A stretch of DNA of 40,925 nt. Source: a virus. Every line of letters starts with the position of its first letter. The first letter of the stretch is position 1. Under the pieces are notes generated by a model, which saw only the letters and a program-made list of their open reading frames with translations, was not told the origin of the DNA and did no database searches. Location: positions 1 through 40,925 of the IMG/VR virus record IMGVR_UViG_3300032050_000306; one strand, 5' to 3'. The position numbers were made by a program, and so were the translations under genes. Positions 39,461 to 40,925 of the stretch are shown in pieces.

Positions 39461-40740
39461 AATTTTGCTAACTCTCTAAGTTTCTCTAACTCATTATTCG
39501 CTGGTGGCATTGACTCATTGATGCTGTCGGAGATTAGATCTAATACAGTAGCATAAATCTGATCTTCAAATCTATGACAAACTGCTGAAACCAAATATCT
39601 TCCACTTCTAGTTTCATTTATATCTACTCCTGAACTCTTTGGAATAATGTCTGGTAACTCAACCTCAACGACTTGACCTGTTTTCAATAAAACATCTCCT
39701 GGTACGGTCGCTCTTATTTTGCATAAATTTATTTGACCCAACTTGGACGCAGTTTGCGAGAGCCAATCTTGAGGTAACATTTGATTTCTGGTTTGATCGC
39801 TGTCAGTTGTCAAAGAATATTTCATCATATTGTCATAAGAATCATAGAAACTTTTATCTAATCTATTTCGGAAAAGGTTCATCGTGACTTCTTTATTCAG
39901 AACACCTTTATTCTTAAATTCAAATGCATTAAATGGAACTACTGTAAATTTCCCAGTAATTAAATTCAATCTTGCAGTTGACGACGAGAACGATCCTTCT
40001 CTTGTCGCTCTCATTATGTCAAATTCTTCCATAATTTTTAGATAGTTGAATGATTCTAAATTCTTAAGAACATCGTTTGGATCTACTTTAAAATCTTTTC
40101 TGTATTTCGCATAAGGCTGTTCTTTCAGTAGGCTCTCGTAAGAAACGAAATTGAACCCATCTCTATTCTCAAAGAAGAAAAATAAACTCTCATTCTTAGC
40201 ATATGCTCTGTTACTCAGCCAACTAATGGCTTCGAATGGAGTCATTTTTGGGATGATTATATCATACGCTTTGTCAGTTCGTTGTATTCGATTTATTTTG
40301 TCTTTGTGAACTTTTAATTTTGATACCAAAATATCTCTAATCATATCACTGACTTTGAGACCTCTGTATGATTTCGATATCAATATTTGTGGTGATAAAA
40401 TGAATTCTTCGCTGCAAAAATGTAATGTGTAGTTCTGATAGTTTGTTGTAAAATCTCTATCTGAAAGTTTATACAGCCGAAATACTTTCTTTATCGGATC
40501 ATCGAGCGTCGGTTTATCTATTTCGAGTTCAAGATATTCATTTCCATGCAGTTTCAGAATCGACACCAGATCAAGACCATCAGTAATTCGAATCTTACAC
40601 GTCATGCATGGAGAATAGATGTCCTCAAATATTTCTATTTGTAACGCTAAATTTCGAATGTCGATTTGATTTCCATCGCTTGTATACAACGATAGATTCT
40701 TTATCTCATAATCGCTACTTGATAAAAGTTGTTTTGTCAT
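39457..40740 (-). CDS. Baseplate hub protein, gp27-like
   Basis: This 427-residue protein has the features of a tail hub of the gp27 / late control D type. Such proteins form a trimeric ring that connects the tail tube to the central spike. It begins with a beta-rich domain (about residues 10-110). A helical stretch follows with a pattern common in hub proteins (KVSDMIRDILVSKL, then PFEAISWLSNRAYA, about 135-185). A late beta-barrel part (about 335-410) reads VPGDVLLKTGQVVEVELP, then RSGRYLVSAVCHRFEDQIY. T4 gp27 is 391 residues, so the size fits. The gene overlaps the gp5-type spike gene by 4 bases, as expected for partners that bind each other. The family call rests on pattern and position, not on clear identity to T4 gp27. 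Confidence 0.72.
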   Translation of the reverse strand: MTKQLLSSSDYEIKNLSLYTSDGNQIDIRNLALQIEIFEDIYSPCMTCKIRITDGLDLVSILKLHGNEYLELEIDKPTLDDPIKKVFRLYKLSDRDFTTNYQNYTLHFCSEEFILSPQILISKSYRGLKVSDMIRDILVSKLKVHKDKINRIQRTDKAYDIIIPKMTPFEAISWLSNRAYAKNESLFFFFENRDGFNFVSYESLLKEQPYAKYRKDFKVDPNDVLKNLESFNYLKIMEEFDIMRATREGSFSSSTARLNLITGKFTVVPFNAFEFKNKGVLNKEVTMNLFRNRLDKSFYDSYDNMMKYSLTTDSDQTRNQMLPQDWLSQTASKLGQINLCKIRATVPGDVLLKTGQVVEVELPDIIPKSSGVDINETRSGRYLVSAVCHRFEDQIYATVLDLISDSINESMPPANNELEKLRELAKL

Positions 40741-40925
40741 CTAAGCAACAGTGATTTGAATTGTCTTTCTATATCTTGCACGCCAACAGAACGAACAAGT
40801 CTAATTTTTCGTTTATCCTCGTTGATGCTCACTTCATAATCATATTTACTGATTGCGTAATCTGTAACAGTTGTTGTGATGGTTACGCCATCATTAGCGA
40901 CTTCAGTTGTTTCTGAACTAACTAC
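40737..40925 (-). CDS. C-terminal end of an unknown structural protein (partial)
   Basis: An open frame enters from the right edge and ends in a TGA that overlaps the ATG of the next gene (ATGA). Sixty-one residues are visible. They are beta-strand-like at first (TITTTVTDYAISKYDYEVS) and end in a charged helix (DIERQFKSLLLR). The segment INEDKRKIRLVR resembles the ends of small virion proteins encoded next to the baseplate hub gene in T4-like cyanophages; this is from memory and unverified. The 4-base overlap suggests translation coupled to the hub gene, so a tail or baseplate role is likely. The rest of the gene is outside the window and I cannot name it. Confidence 0.7.
   Translation of the reverse strand, partial: VVSSETTEVANDGVTITTTVTDYAISKYDYEVSINEDKRKIRLVRSVGVQDIERQFKSLLLR

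Noticed and set aside
1-40925. Prophage or bacterial chromosome segment
   Set aside because: There are no host genes, integrase, attachment site or strand changes. The T4-type late promoters and gene order fit a lytic phage genome.

Overview
The window reads as one contiguous piece of a T4-like (tevenvirus or cyanophage-type) contractile-tail phage genome. It is AT-rich, and every gene lies on the minus strand, so the gene order below follows transcription from high to low coordinates. The T4 lineage is supported by recognisable baseplate proteins in T4-like order (gp5-type hub/spike, gp25, gp6, a gp7-position protein, gp8), a DUF4815-type structural protein, and three exact copies of the T4 late promoter octamer TATAAATA placed 25-27 bases ahead of start codons. 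The host cannot be named from the sequence. The proteins most resemble those of phages of aquatic bacteria, which is inference. No integrase, tRNA, CRISPR array or insertion sequence was seen.

Region 1, 40.9-24.0 kb, is the baseplate. It runs from the tail end of an unknown structural gene through a gp27-type hub protein, a gp5-type spike without a lysozyme domain, gp25, gp6, a gp7-position protein, a small unknown, an enlarged gp8, a DUF4815 protein and a large companion. Genes are packed with 1-4 base overlaps.

Region 2, 24.0-20.9 kb, is a first fibre block: a small coiled-coil protein, a collagen-like fibre ending in an S74 auto-cleaving chaperone, a glycine-rich adhesin-like protein and a small unknown. 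Region 3, 20.9-18.1 kb, is a first modification block: three different 2-oxoglutarate/Fe(II) oxygenases and a GT-B glycosyltransferase.

Region 4, 18.0-8.2 kb, starts at a late promoter. It encodes a small beta-rich protein, a 1682-residue collagen-like fibre with globular inserts, and three consecutive paralogues that each carry exactly seven copies of a 43-residue repeat, best explained as seven-bladed beta-propellers. Region 5, 8.2-2.6 kb, is a second modification block: a GT-A enzyme, a small tail protein, another oxygenase, a glycosyltransferase-oxygenase fusion, a probable glycosyltransferase and a glycosyltransferase-methyltransferase fusion. Region 6, 2.5 kb to the left edge, is a large appendage protein under its own late promoter and cut by the window edge.

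The unusual feature is the layout: about five oxygenase domains, five glycosyltransferase domains and one methyltransferase surround the fibre genes and share their transcription units. The simplest reading is a phage-encoded set of enzymes that hydroxylate and glycosylate the phage's own fibres or the host surface. The link is inferred from context, not shown.
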